Positions 10,971 through 22,204 of a DNA stretch of 64,000 bases are shown here, piece by piece. The stretch is from Dermatemys mawii. Lineage: Eukaryota; Chordata; Testudines; Dermatemydidae. The stretch lies in the NCBI GenBank assembly GCA_007922305.1, contig ML677364.1:22117326-22181325 (forward strand), written 5' to 3'. The notes under the pieces were generated by a model, which saw only the letters and a list, made by a program, of their open reading frames with translations, ran no database searches and was not told where the DNA came from. Both the position numbers and the translations under genes were made by a program. Position 1 is the stretch's first letter; every line of letters begins with the position of its first letter.

Positions 10971-11229
10971 GCCCTGGTCTGCACTAGGGGTGAGGATCGA
11001 CCTAAGATACTCAACTTCAGCTACGAGACTAGCGTAGATAGACTCATCGCGGCGCCTTCACAGTGCTGAATCGATGGCTGCCGTTCCCCCGTCGACTTCG
11101 CCTGCACCTCTTGTGGTGGTGGAGTACCAGAGTCAACGGAAGAGTGCTCGGTGATTGATTTATCGCTTCTAGACTAGACACGCTAAATCGACCCTCGATA
11201 GATCGATCGCTACTGACTGAGTGCAGAGG
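10971..11229. mobile_element. Harbinger-type miniature element with TTA duplication (copy 1)
   Basis: Inverted termini (CTGGTCTGCACT at the left, AGTGCAGAGG at the right) are flanked on both sides by TTA (10968-10970 and 11230-11232). A 3-bp TTA/TAA target duplication is typical of PIF/Harbinger transposons. The interior has no coding capacity and contains palindromic GATCGATCGC-like words also present in the relative at 39034-39328. Confidence 0.78.
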
Positions 11230-11639
11230 TTACAAATAAAGTAGAACCTCAGAGTTATGAACACCTCTGGAATGGAGGTTGCATGTAACTCTGAAATGTT
11301 TCTAACTCTGAACAAAATGTTGTTATTGCTCTTTCAAAAGTTTACAACTAAACAGTGATTGAATACAGCTTTGAAACTTTACTATGCAGATGAAAAATGC
11401 CGCTTTTAACCATCTCAATTTAAATGAAACAAGCATAAAAAAGTTTCCTTACCTTGTCAAATCTTTTTTAAACTTTCCCTTTATTTTTTAGTAGTTTACA
11501 TTTAGCACAGTACTGTACTGTATTTGGTGTGTGGGTGTGTGTCTGCTGCTGCTGCCTGATGGTGTACTTCTGTTCCAAATGCAGTGTGTGGTTGACTGGT
11601 CAGTTTGTGACTCTGGTGTTCATAACCCTGAGGTTCTAC

Positions 11640-11932
11640 CAGGGCCAGCTCCAGGCACCAGTGCTCCAAGTGCGTGCCTGGGGCGGCTAACTGTGAGGGG
11701 GTGGCCTGACGTTCGCCATCAGGGAGGCAGTCAGGCTGTCTTCAGCGGCATGCCTGCAGTAGGTCCGTGGCTGCCGTGGATTCGGTGGCATTTCGGCGAT
11801 GGGGATGACGAGGCTGTGAGACCCATGGACCTCCCACAGAAACGTCACCGAATCCTCGGTACAATGGACCGCCCACAGGCGTGCCACGGAAGTTCTGCGC
11901 TTGGGGCGGCAAAAACCTTAGAGCCGCCTCTG
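11640..11932. mobile_element. hAT-type miniature element with perfect 8-bp duplication
   Basis: Termini are CAGGGCCAGCTCC at the left and GCCGCCTCTG at the right. GGTTCTAC occurs immediately outside both ends (11632-11639 and 11933-11940), a perfect 8-bp target duplication as made by hAT transposases. The interior is GC-rich and non-coding. It shares CAGGGCC termini with the elements at 21083, 36596 and 46336. Confidence 0.85.
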
Positions 11933-12062
11933 GGTTCTACTGTATGATTTTATCATTCTCATCCTTAATAATTATACAAAATATATTCCTTTGACATATC
12001 CTTTTGGTGTGAAAAATATAAACAACCATACCTAAGGGGGAGACTACCTCGTAAGTAGGCTT

Positions 12063-12375
12063 CATAGTCTACACTACAAGTCAGGTATAATGATTACCCT
12101 ATTCATGTACACATGTGCTAACTCTCACCAAGTTAGTGCAAGTATAAAAGGCAGTGTAGCTGCAGTAGCACTGGTAGCAGCAGTGGAGGCACAGCTGAGC
12201 CATGCAAAGTACTAATCCACTGGAAATTGGTGGGTTTGTACTTGGCACAACGCAGCTGCTACACATGCTACTGTGGATCCATTGATATTTATATTTGTGC
12301 TAGCTCAATGAGAGCTAGCACAAGTATGTTTACATGAACAGGGGAATCATACCCCTGTCTTGTAGTGTAGACATG
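12063..12375. mobile_element. Miniature inverted-repeat element, GTCTACACTAC ends
   Basis: The left end CATAGTCTACACTACAAGTC and the right end (reverse complement CATGTCTACACTACAAGACA) form a near-perfect inverted repeat, extending inward through an ATGATTACCCT/ATGATTCCCCT segment. There is no coding capacity. Similar GTCTACAC termini occur on the large Harbinger element at 53925, so it is probably a non-autonomous Harbinger relative. The target duplication is not clear. Confidence 0.68.
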
Positions 12376-12433
12376 GAGAAACTAGAACAGTTTTTTTATT
12401 TGTTCTAATAAAGTAAGAAAGATTACTAGGAAG

Positions 12434-13035
12434 TGTGGCAAATTGCTGGCACTGTTATGATGGGTCCCGCTCTTTCTCTTCTTGTGGGGGGTTCAGGGAG
12501 CTATTTCTTGCCCCTGAATAGGGTATTAACTGCCCCACTGGTATTCTAGGGGAGGGGGAGAGGAGAGGAAGGGACCCGGGCCCACCCTCTACTCCGGGTC
12601 CCAGCCCAGGGGCCCTGAGGATAGCGGTAAACTACCTGAAGTAGCTATTCCTTCCCCTGGGCTACTTCCCTCTCCTACCCTTCAGTTTGTGGGGCTTCCT
12701 GCCCTCTCTCTACACAGGTCAAGTGTCTCTTTACCTAGGGTCTGGGTGGTCTTGGTTCCAAACTCTCCTCCAACTGTTCACTGCTCCAACTCCTCCAAAC
12801 TGCTCTCTGCTCCAACTCCTCCAAACTGCTCTCTGCTCCAACTCCTATCCTCCTCCCCTGTCTGCCTGAAGCAGGGGGTTTTATTAGGTTCTTAGCAGGG
12901 CCTTAATTGATTGCAGGTGTTCCAATCAACCTGCAACCTTCCCTAGTCCACAGGGAGCCACGCCTCAATTAGCTCTGAGCTTACATATCTCCCCTCAAGC
13001 ACTCTACCGCAGGTCCCTGACCCTCCTCTATCACA
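12434..13035 (-). mobile_element. Solo LTR, minus orientation, GAAG duplication
   Basis: The unit reads TGTGGCAAATTG...CTATCACA on the plus strand, with short TGTG/CACA inverted ends. GAAG (or GAAGT) flanks both sides at 12430-12433 and 13036-13039. An AATAAA poly(A) signal reads on the minus strand near 12880, so the LTR is in minus orientation. No internal retroviral genes are present. It contains a short tandem repeat at 12781-12848. Confidence 0.65.
12781..12848. repeat. 26-bp tandem repeat, about 2.6 copies
   Basis: The unit CTGCTCCAACTCCTCCAAAC plus TGCTCT repeats at 12781-12806 and 12807-12832 with no difference, then a partial third copy. It lies inside the LTR. Confidence 0.85.
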
Positions 13036-14640
13036 GAAGTAATAAAGATCACTAGTAAAAATGATTAGTCACTAATTGCACAAGCACTTTCTTATGTGGT
13101 ACTTTTAGTATGTTGAAGTTTTTCAACAAACTCTTTCATTAGAAAATTATTGCTGGAGTCTAATTATTTTACTAAATTAAATATTTTTGTACCTGTTATT
13201 TTTATTTCAATTCATTTTTACTAGTTTGCATAAGCAATAAACTTTTTACTCTAATTAATTCCTTTTCACTTAGAAAAAGAATAAAATATATTACAGCTTT
13301 CCAGAATGTAGTGTTTCCATAATATCCAACAGGCTTTATACTCTTAACTCAAAGGATTTTAAAGAGTGGATTTTAAAAATTATTACAATTATTATGAGTA
13401 ATGCTCTAGTCTGGAAGGTTTTGTTGAATGGATTGTTATGCATTTTGTGGTTTTTAATCCTTTTATTTTGTATATTGTAATGATGTAAAAGCACCTAAAG
13501 CCATAGGTAAGTGCTTCTAATACATCAACAAATACATAAATAAATGAAGACTTTTTTAGTCTATGTGATGCAACCACCTTTATTTTGTTAAAAACAGGTA
13601 GACTTGCATAGGATATGGGGATCACATAGGCATTTTCTGGGCCTTAACACAAATGTTAAGGTCCTCTTCAAGACTCTAACAAGTACACTTGTAACAGTAT
13701 GGCATAAAAGAGAGGAAAGTTTTGTTCAGGGGAAGAATTCACTTGGCAATGTAATGCAAGCACTAAATCAGAACTAGTCTGCTCAGACTTCACAAGTTCC
13801 AACATTTGTTTTATCATTTGACAATGAAAAAAGCATTTGCAGGTCTCAAGGGATTTTAAATGTTAAGCTCTGTGTGTTTAGGTCCTAACTTTATAGTCTG
13901 GATAAAAAACACTTTGTGTATGTATGTCTATCATGGCAGTGTTTATGAGTCATAGGCTATAGCTGAATGGTATTTGTTTGGCACAATAGGTGTGATTACC
14001 CTAAGGTGTGTCACCTTTACTTTTGGCCTTATCAAAGAAGCTATTGGTTATACGGCAAAGAAATATGGATGCCCAATACAGCTATCTTTAATGCTTTCTA
14101 ATGCTCTATGATAGTGAAGATAACATCTATCTATCTGTTAGCTGAGAGCTGTCTTATAGAACTCATCACTTAGGAGACCTGATCCAAAGCACAATGTAAT
14201 TGATGGGTGTCTTTCCATTGACTTCAATAGGCATTGGCTCAAATCCTTATGACCATTTTTGGAAGTACCCGGCACACAGCAGTTCTGATTGTTCTCAGTG
14301 AGCTCAGTGGGAGCTGCTACGTGCGGAGTGTTTTCAAAAACCTAACCACTTAATTTAGGCACCTCTGTCTAAGTGCTGACTACATCTTTTCATGTGTGTA
14401 GGACCTCTCCTGGGACATCCCTGGTGAAGAAAGTATAGAGCTAAAAGTCTTAAGAAAAGAATTTACTGCAACAGTCATGTATAATGAATAAAAAAAATGC
14501 ATACTGTCATTCCACATAGCAATATAATTTGTTCCTGGGTCCACTTGGAGTTTCAAATAAAAAAGAACCACAGATGTGACTCAGATATATACATGTAAAA
14601 ATCTTTATTAAGCGTAAGCAGTTATTCATTGTATTTCAGC
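13036..14640. other. AT-rich sequence, nothing recognised
   Basis: About 1.6 kb of AT-rich DNA. A piece near 14205-14250 contains CATTGACTTCAATAGG, a word seen in several degenerate dispersed repeats in this window. No gene was found. Confidence 0.4.
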
Positions 14641-14960
14641 TTTTGTACTGATTTATTACATTGTTTCTTTAATCCTTTGTTCCACTTCCCCTGAGGCCCC
14701 ACCCTCACGCTGCCTCTTCCCCCAAGGTTCTGCTCCCATGCCACCTCTTCCTCTGAGACCTTGCTTCCATGCTGTCTCTTCCTCCCAAGACCCAGTCCAC
14801 CACTTGCTCCCCCTTCTCTCTTCTCCCTCCCATCACTCACCCTTACAGACAGTAAAAAGTGGGAGAACATAGCCCTCCCACTTTGAAAAGTGATGGTGCT
14901 ATGGCCTCCTGACCCCTCCATTCCGGCGCCCCTGAAAGGGGGTATGCCATTTGCCATTAT
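14641..14960. repeat. Pyrimidine-rich block, probably repeat-derived
   Basis: A C/T-rich stretch with loosely repeated CC.CCTCTTCC.C...ACC phrases. The minus-strand open frame here (111 codons) is Gly/Arg/Ser-rich from this composition and shows no domain. Its origin is unknown, possibly the interior of a DNA transposon. Confidence 0.35.
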
Positions 14961-16125
14961 TATAGTTCTTAGCCATAGGTCTGGTCCAAAGTCTTAGGAC
15001 ATCCTTTACAATATACAAATGGATGCCCTTGTGCCCTTCCACATTCATGAAAACTCCTGCTTCCTTTGAGAGGGACTCTGAGAATTGGTCATAAAGCCAA
15101 AGAGAGGTAGGATCAGCTTTGATTAGTTGAATTAACTTTTCTTTCCAAAAGTTATGGCTGATCCTCTAAAAGAAGTGACTCACTGCATAGTAAGGGGATT
15201 AAAAAAAGCAAGCACTATTTCTGGCCACAGCAAGAAGTAGTTCCTGCTCCTGCATTTTTTCTTTATATTGGTAAAGATTTTCCTCCATGGTAACAGGAGG
15301 CAGGTTCACTAAAGCCATGAACGCATATCCTATTATGAGTTCCCACATTTATCCATATCTGTAACTTTCAGAAGTTAATTGGATATTTACATGAGGGATG
15401 ATCAAAGGCAGTATAAAAATACTCAAATCAAATATCCTTGTGCTTTAATGATTCAGAAGTCTAAAAGAGCAAAATGTAGTGATCCTACCTCTCACAGCTC
15501 TATTTTGAACAAAGACCACAGCTCAGAAAGAAATATTTTATATTATAAATGATCATAGAGACAACGGAGGCAGACCGTGATGTACACAAGAGTTAAGCAT
15601 CAATGGCTTTTCTAAAAATGATAATACCCATCGATCTAATACAAGATTAATACGTTGCTGCATACACTGCCTATGACCAGTGAAATAATGATATCTCCTG
15701 ATTAAATATGGAGTTAAATTTAGTTCAGGTTCCACCAATACAGCCCTTGAAGAAGAGCCCTCAGCAGCAAAAAGGGAAGGTAATTACATCACAATGACTG
15801 TGCAATAAAGCTTTAGTTCCAGTGAAGAGGAGGCGGCAGGAAGTGTCACCATTCATTGCACTCAGGTCTGCCAAAGTCACAAAAGTTATGGCTGAATTTC
15901 CATAGCTGATATGAACCCCATCTCATGCAACTGAACTCAACTGAAATCCAAAGTATTAGAATTTACAAGATTTCCACACTGAAATGGAACATAGGTAGAA
16001 GCAGATTAGGACAAATGAGGCAAACTTATAGTAATCTTCCACCACTCCTGCCCCCTTTCCCATCCTTCATAGGGAGGAAAGAAAGGTTTGGGGGCAAAAA
16101 AGAGGGACATATAAAGCTGGCAGGG
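14961..16125. other. No feature recognised
   Basis: Mixed-composition sequence with only short chance frames. Confidence 0.4.
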
Positions 16126-16128
16126 TGA

Positions 16129-16154
16129 GAGTGTGTGTGTGTGTGTGTGTGTGT
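16129..16154. repeat. GT microsatellite
   Basis: An uninterrupted run of about 12 GT units sits next to the end of a Penelope-like relic. Confidence 0.9.
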
Positions 16155-16840
16155 ATTGTAATTGGGTTATAGGTGGTTGTAATGAGCCATAAATCCAGTG
16201 TCTCTGTTCAGTCCATGATTTCTAGTGTCTAGCAAAGTTATTAATTTAAGCTCCCAGGCTCATCTTTTGACAGTGTTGTGCAGGTTTCCATTGATGAAGA
16301 GGACTGCTAGGTCAGCTATGGAGTGATTGCTTTGTGAAAAGCGTTCACCTACAGGTGATAGGGTGTTTTTATCTTTTATCGTTTTTCTGTGTGAGTTCAT
16401 TCAAGAGTGTAGTGATTGTCCAGTTTCACCCACATAGTTGCAATTGGGGCATTTAGTGCATTGGATGAGGTACACCACAGGTTGTGACAGGCATGTGTAG
16501 GATCCTTGCATTTTGAAAGGTATGCTTTGGTGAGTGATGATCATTGTAGCAGTGGAGATACGGCTTCAGGTTTTTTTCATCTGTTGTTCTAGCAGGGTCT
16601 GGTGCCACTTTGAGTTGATGTGTCCTGGTCTGTGGGGAGCTTCTTTCTGACGAAGAGGTTAGAAAGATTTTTTTGGGGGGGTGGAGGGAGAAATATTTCC
16701 TGAACCCCGTCTTCTGGCCCTCAAACAAGATCCCAACCTCTCCAAGGATTTCATAACGTCTAAACACATTTTTTTTAATGTTAACATCTATTTTAACAAC
16801 ACTAACACACAGGTGTGCAGGCTGGTTTCCCACTATGCAT
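16155..16840 (-). pseudogene. Penelope-like element, C-terminal GIY-YIG endonuclease relic
   Basis: On the minus strand, about 16400-16500 reads QPVVYLIQCTKCPNCNYVG followed by ETGQS. This is a GIY-YIG-type nuclease start (VVYLI ... NYVGETG) with the Cys pair inserted between the two halves, as in Penelope-like retroelements. Further minus-strand coding-like pieces continue to 16160, where a LNRDTGF-like segment precedes the 3' end. A related piece (LNRDYEWL-like) is found in the PLE foldback at 34504-35238. An upstream open segment (16453-16833, minus) is in another frame. Stops and frameshifts show it is dead. Confidence 0.75.
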
Positions 16841-18088
16841 TTGCTAGAGCTCAGTGAAGCCTAGGGGCCTTGGCATGAGCTGGCAGTAGGTCTGCCAGCA
16901 TCACAACCAGATTATCCCCAATCCGGCTGTTGAATATGGACTGTTGTATTGTTCTCTGATTCATTACACACACTGAAAACTGTCATCTTGTGACTCCATC
17001 TTGTGACCTTCTGTACATTATCAGCCTGGACTGGATAAAACTGGACTGAAAGGGTTTTTTCTGCCAGTGGGCGATTCCCAACAATCACCTCAGACTGTTT
17101 CCCACCTTTCTACGGATCATACCATGTTTTCCCGCCATAGATTCTATAGAACAACTGTGATCACAGGTTGTGTGCGCGGTTTCGGGTCTTCGAGGCACTC
17201 GTGCACCAGTGAAGAACACCCGCCGTTCCCGGTGTGAAAAGAAAAGAAGACATATCACCATCCTACCTGTCCTGCACCTGGAGAATGTCATCCTTCAAAG
17301 GGTTCCTAGGCCTTTTCTTCTGCTCTGACATCCATCCAGGGACCTCTCCTTCTTCAAGGGTTTCAATTACCTACAGAGTAGAGACCCTGGACTTCACCGC
17401 GGCCACTGAAGTGCTGGGAATTGAGTGAGACAGCAATTAGGGTTTCCCAGTTGGGGGTCATATTTCTTGAATGCCAGGGTGGGTGTAGTTTCATTTTTGG
17501 GCCTGAGTGTCACGCTGGCAGGGAAGAGCTGCTGTGTCACTGGGTTTGTTTGTTACATAACTATTAGTCATTTACATTTACCCTTTCCCTATCTGCATAA
17601 TTCTGTTTCCTAATACATTTACCTGTTTGTTTTGAACCTTATCTCTTGTCAGTTATATTTATTGTGCACCACACAAGGAGAAAGGGGAGGAGAACTGCAC
17701 CAGTGCACCGGTGATAGATATGGCAGAGGGCGAATCTGCTCTTTTGAGAAAAGGGGGCTTGTTTCTATTCTGATACCTAGACCACTTTACATGTTCAGAG
17801 TTATCTTGGCTCCCCTCTGAGATAACACAACCAGTGGCTGGAAAATGGTGTTAAAATAATAAGGTGACTACTGAAAAAGGTTAGAGAGTAAAACATTGAT
17901 CTCTACTTAGCACTGTTGAATTACAGAACCACACCAATAAAACATGGTTTGTCACGTACAGACATTTTGTTTAACAGAAAAGGGAGAAGGCCTGTCATGG
18001 GAGAAGTTGAGGTCAGAGGAACTGGGGATTGACAGAAATATACCGAGACAGATAAAGCTAAATGAAAAACGCAATACCATTTGGGGCC
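16841..18088. other. Unassigned, possibly LTR-derived
   Basis: About 1.25 kb with a few CpGs around 17160-17230 and alternating composition. It could be an old LTR, but I found no matching ends or target duplication. Short open frames carry no domain. Confidence 0.3.
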
Positions 18089-18212
18089 CTAGGGTGACCA
18101 GATGTCCCGATTTTATAGGGACAGTCCCGATTTTTGGGTCTTTTTTCTTTTATAGGTTCCTATTACCCCTCACCCCCATCTTGATTTTTCACACTTGCTG
18201 TCTGGTCAACCT
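18089..18212. mobile_element. Tc1/mariner-type miniature element, TAGGGTGACCAGA ends (copy 1)
   Basis: It begins CTAGGGTGACCAGATGTCCC and ends with TGTCTGGTCAACCT, the inverted partner with one change. The internal GGGACAGTCCCGATTTTTGG and CCTATTACCCCTCACCCCC segments recur at 38128-38251 (inverted) and 58151-58265. TA at the edges suggests a mariner-type TA target, which is an inference. It is non-coding. Confidence 0.75.
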
Positions 18213-18252
18213 GCTACCACCACTTCATGAACATGACACAGTATGCATCTCT

Positions 18253-18553
18253 AGCTATGTCTACAGCAGGACCAGAGGTGTAATTTCCAACTCTGGTAGA
18301 CATATCCTGGCTGCTTTGATCAAGCATACTAAAAATAAAGGTGTAGCCATGGCAGCACAAGCAGTGGTGGTGGGCTTGTTGCTCAAGTGCATACCTAAGG
18401 TTTCAGAGGGAGCATACCCAGAGCAGCTAGCCAGTTCCAGCACTTGTGCCCCCATAGCTATAATACTATTTTTAATGTGCTAGCTATATCAGGGCTACTG
18501 CAGGTATGTCTGCCTAAGATGGAAATTACACCGCCTGCTCCAGTGTAGATATA
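18253..18553. mobile_element. Miniature inverted-repeat element with long terminal arms
   Basis: The left arm CTATGTCTACAGCAGGACCA ... GGTGTAATTTCCA is mirrored at the right by TGGAAATTACACC ... CTCCAGTGTAGATAT. The arms are about 50 bp with mismatches. The GTCTACA-type terminus suggests a Harbinger relative. The open frame crossing it (17944-18483) is chance. Confidence 0.62.
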
Positions 18554-18589
18554 AATCAATGGTTGCAAACAGCACTAGTGTCAGCTGAG

Positions 18590-18840
18590 GGGAGGAAAGT
18601 TCTAGTAGTTAGAGCACTAGCTGAAGAGGTGAAGGACCTAAATTCAATTCCCTGCTCTGTCATAAACTTCTTGTGTGACCGTGAGCAAGTCACAGAGCAT
18701 CTATGTACTTCAATTCCTTGTCTGTAAAATGGGGATAACAATGCTTCCTTACCTCACAGGGATATTGTGAGGATAAATATACTCAAAGATTGTGAAGCAC
18801 TTAAAGATCTACTGATGAAAAATGTTTTAGAAGAAATAGA
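18590..18840 (+). mobile_element. tRNA-derived CORE/MIR-like SINE
   Basis: A tRNA-like head, with TTAGAGCACTAGCTGAAG and the B-box-like AAATTCAATTCCC, is followed by GTGTGACCGTGAGCAAGTCA, TCTGTAAAATGGGGATAACA, and ACCTCACAGGGATATTGTGA then GGAT. This succession is the classic MIR/CORE-SINE layout. It is an old, diverged Pol III retroposon in plus orientation. Confidence 0.8.
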
Positions 18841-19008
18841 CATTGTTATTTATTTACTTGATTATTCTTACAATCATGTCAGCCCAGAAGGACATATAGT
18901 GAGGAAGACTAGGTGACAGAATCTCTAGCTTCCAGAAGGGAGGGAAGATAAGGGGAGATGAGTTTGTCATTTTGCCTCAGAGGGTCTCAGTTAGTCAACA
19001 ACCACAAC

Positions 19009-20533
19009 CAGGGTGGTTCAAAGTTGATTATTTCAATAAATCAGATCGCAATTTAAATGAAAACATTTTTTATTTAAATCATAATTTTTAAAATTTAAAA
19101 ATAAGTTTTTTAAAAAATACCCCTATTTAAAACTAAATTTGAAATTGACAACCTATGTCAAAGCCTAAAATTATAATTGATTAAAACATTAAAATAAAAA
19201 AAATTAAGCAGTACATGTTTGCTGCTAAGTTTTGAAGAAGGTCAGACCACTGAACTGGAGGAAGTCACTGGCTAAGCACTTGGAATCAGAGTTAGTTGAT
19301 GTGCTAAGCCAGCCTTTGACAATGATAGCCTCTTCTGCAGGTGCGGAAAGAATATTTTCTTAATTTCAGTTTACTGAACTAGTTTAGTCCAGTGGCTAAT
19401 TCATCCAAAGATAAGAAACTAGCTGAGAGCTGAAAAGCAGGAAAATTGCTTTTCCTCTTAATCTATGAAGAAAAACTAGTGTAAGAGGATGGGATCTATT
19501 AATTCTAAAATCGTGAAGGATACGGTGATCAGAAACAAATCTGTTCAGTTCTCTACCTACAAATAATACTTCCTTTGTTTAATAAATTAGTTAATTTTAA
19601 AAGCAAAATAGTTTTAGATAACCTTTCTTCCCCGTCTCCTGTATCCAGCACCTTAGAGGTATGTAACAACATCCCTGCAGGGCCCTTCTGGCTCCTGCCC
19701 CCACTGGGCTGAGAAACTCCCACAGAGACCTTTAGGTTCAGTGCCCACCTGGTGCTTTTATTTACAGGCTGTGCTCCCACCACCTTTCCACTGTACACGT
19801 AGTCTCCTTCTTTCAGTCCCCCGGCAGGAGAGAGCAGGGAAGCTATCGCTCGGCTATCCCTCACTGCCTTTCCTCTACTGTAGCTTTCCTCTTCCCTACT
19901 TTTCCCTGACATCCTTCCCCCTGAAGCTCTTATCCAGCCTCAGCATGATGAGGCAGCAGCTGTTCAATCTACCCCAGCCAGGTCTCCCCATTTCCGGTTC
20001 ACCTCCCTTAATTGGAGCTGGAGTGACAAAGGGTTGACTAAGCAGTTTTCTGCTTAGCACCCTGTCACAAGGTAGCTTTATTTAATCAAAACAAAACGTA
20101 AGGGCTGCTTTTGTGCATTTTAATTGAACTTGAATTTCTGTTCAAACAGAGCTTGACGCAGATCACAAATAAAAAAATAATCAGCTAGTAAATAAGAAAT
20201 GCATTATTCACCATTTTCTAACATAAAAGTACAAATTAAGAATCTGAATGTAAATTAAAGTACATAATTGCTTAAATAATGTGTGTACATATATTGTATC
20301 TTCCTGGTTAGCAAAAAGAAGTACCAAATTTAGTACAAAGGCTCTGTTTAATTGCAAAACAACATCTATGTTTTAAAGGTTACCATTAATCCTTTCTTTA
20401 GAAAAATAACTGAAGTACAAATGCAAAACATGATTAAAATCAGTTATTAAACTTACGATTTCTTACTTGCTGATTTAAATCATGATTAAAAATTGGTTAT
20501 TTAAATCACTTTGATTTATATCAATCCGCCCTG
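19009..20533. mobile_element. hAT-type element with 8-bp duplication, split by a solo LTR
   Basis: The left end CAGGGTGGTTCAAAGTTGAT and the right end (reverse complement CAGGGCGGATTGATATAAAT) are inverted partners. ACCACAAC (19001-19008) and ATCACAAC (20534-20541) match at 7 of 8 positions. The interior is AT-rich with TTAAATCAnGATT words near both ends, and has no transposase frame, so it is non-autonomous. The solo LTR at 19662-20069 lies inside it and is therefore younger. Confidence 0.8.
19662..20069 (-). mobile_element. Solo LTR with AGGTA duplication (copy A)
   Basis: It starts TGTAACAACATCCCTGCAGG and ends CACCCTGTCACA. AGGTA lies at both 19657-19661 and 20070-20074, a perfect 5-bp target duplication. 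TGTAAATAAAAGC reads on the minus strand near 19755, giving a poly(A) signal in minus orientation. The copy at 22903-23359 is closely similar along its whole length. No internal coding region, so this is a recombined solo LTR. Confidence 0.85.
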
Positions 20534-20541
20534 ATCACAAC

Positions 20542-20886
20542 AGGTTAAGACAACCAAACCCAAGGACATAACATCGTCAGAACAAATAGACTAGCCACCT
20601 TCTGGCAATAGCATTAGTTAGAGTTAAAGGGAGACCCACAAGTCCAAGCTACAGTGCCATGCAGCCGAGAAATTAATTGAACATTGTTAGTGGGTTGGTT
20701 ATTAATTTTTAGAGTTGTTATTAGAATTTTAGAATTAAATAAATATTGTTTAAGTGCTATGGGTATTATATTTTGACTGGAAAGGTAGATGTGGGATTGT
20801 GAAGTGTACAATTAAGAGGTTTAGCTTCTCAGACAGGATGTCTGTGGGAAGGGCCCTACAGAAGTCCATGATCTGTCATGCAGACT
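20542..20886. other. No feature recognised
   Basis: AT-rich filler between a hAT element and a nested cluster. Confidence 0.4.
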
Positions 20887-21082
20887 AGGTCTATACTGCA
20901 AGTAGGCATCTGTGGCAGGTCTGTGCCAGCCAGCTGGGGCTCGTGGGGCTTGGGCTGCGCGTGCAGGGCTGTGTACACTTCCATGCTTGGACTGAAGCCC
21001 AAGCTCTGGATCCTCCCGCCCTGAAGCCTGAGCCCCATGAGCCCGCGTTGGCTGGCACAGGCCTGCTGCTGGTGCCTAGTTG

Positions 21083-22184
21083 CAGGGCCCGTGTAACCAT
21101 TAGGCAAACTAGGCGGCCACTTAGGTTGCCAAGATTTGGGGGCGCCAAAAAGTGGTGCCTCCACATTTTTTTTACACTATTGCTGGAAAACGAATGAATA
21201 AAGAAAAGAAAAACGTCGTTGAACGTGCATTTTAACTTGTCGTTCTCTCGTACATTACAGCTATAGCCTACGCCAGCTCTGCGTGGCGGGCACAAGTGTA
21301 CTCCTTCACTATGGTACAACGTGGCAATGACATCATTTTTCTCGTTGCACGCAGCCGTTACCTGTTCTGACAGGCTGTTTATAATGCTAAGTTTACTAAT
21401 TGTTGGAGGTTGTCGACTGAGGCTAACTATTTTTATTGAGCTGTTTCAGATCTAAGACTCTGGCAAGTGCTGCTGCATCATTTCGCTAATACTTTGTGTC
21501 AGTTGTGTGTGTATGTTAAGTATCTGAGTGTATATGTTTATGTGCGAATATGCGTGTGTAGGTTGTTGAAATTTGTCATACCAATATTGTCAGTTGTTGT
21601 ATGATGGAGTATTCACCGTTCAAATTTTATCAATTTTATTAATAACAATAACTGAATATTCTAAAGGTAGAATAAAACGTAGTAGATTTTGATATGAAGG
21701 AAGGAAGTATACCAGGGATCGGCAACTCTGGCACGTGGGACCGCAGGGTAAACACCCTTAGCGGGCCCCGCCGCTTTGTTTACTTAGCCAGTTCGCCAAC
21801 TGCGGCTCTTACTGGCCCTGGTTCGCCATCCCAGTCCAATGGGGGCTGTGGGAAGTGGCGTGGTGCTGGCCGCCACTTCCCGCAGCCCCCATTGGACTGG
21901 GAAGGCAAACTGGGGCCAGTGGGAGCTGTGGTCGGTGAACTGGGGCTACTGGGAGCCACGGTCAGCGAACCAGCAAGTAAAGAAAGCGGCGGGGCCCGCT
22001 AAGGGTGCTTACCCTGCGGTCCCACGTGCCAAGGAGGCAGATCCCTGAAGTATATGTTACTAAAACGAGTGTATTTCTGAAAATATTTTGAAAGTTTATA
22101 ATAAGCGATGCAGCGGGAGGGGGGGTCGGGGGTGGCAAGGTGGAAGTTTCGCCTAGGGTGCAAAATATCCTTGCACCGGCCCTG
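21083..22184. mobile_element. hAT-type element, middle layer, 8-bp duplication
   Basis: It begins CAGGGCCCGTGTAACCATTA and ends CTTGCACCGGCCCTG. CCTAGTTG (21075-21082) and CCTAGTGG (22185-22192) match at 7 of 8. It belongs to the same family as 36596-37894, as shown by TAGGCGGCC, GGGCGCCAAAAAG, GTGGAAGTTTCGCCTAGGG and GCAAAATATCCTTGCAC. It is non-coding. A smaller hAT element lies inside it at 21713-22047. Confidence 0.85.
21713..22047. mobile_element. hAT-type palindromic element, innermost layer
   Basis: The left end CAGGGATCGGCAACTCTGGC and the right end (reverse complement CAGGGATCTGCCTCCTTGGC) begin long inverted arms that include ACGTGGGACCGCAGGGTAA and CACCCTTAGCGGGCCCCGCC. AAGTATAC (21705-21712) and AAGTATAT (22048-22055) match at 7 of 8. 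It is non-coding and nearly palindromic. Confidence 0.85.
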
Positions 22185-22204
22185 CCTAGTGGCAGTATAG
22201 ACCT

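Larger units (their letters stand above)
20887..22204. mobile_element. Outer inverted-repeat element of a three-layer nest
   Basis: A perfect 13-bp terminal inverted repeat is present: AGGTCTATACTGC at 20887-20899 and GCAGTATAGACCT at 22192-22204. Without the inserted hAT element the outer unit would be only about 200 bp. Its GTCTATACTGC ends resemble Harbinger-type miniatures. The left interior has a near-palindrome with GCCTGAGCCCCATGAGCCC and its inverted partner. Confidence 0.65.

Noticed and set aside
12781..12848. Possible CRISPR-like or satellite array
   Set aside because: Units are directly adjacent with no spacers and fewer than three copies, in a vertebrate LTR.
17944..18483. 179-codon plus-strand frame
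   Set aside because: It crosses a mariner-type miniature and a second inverted-repeat element, and has no recognisable domain.
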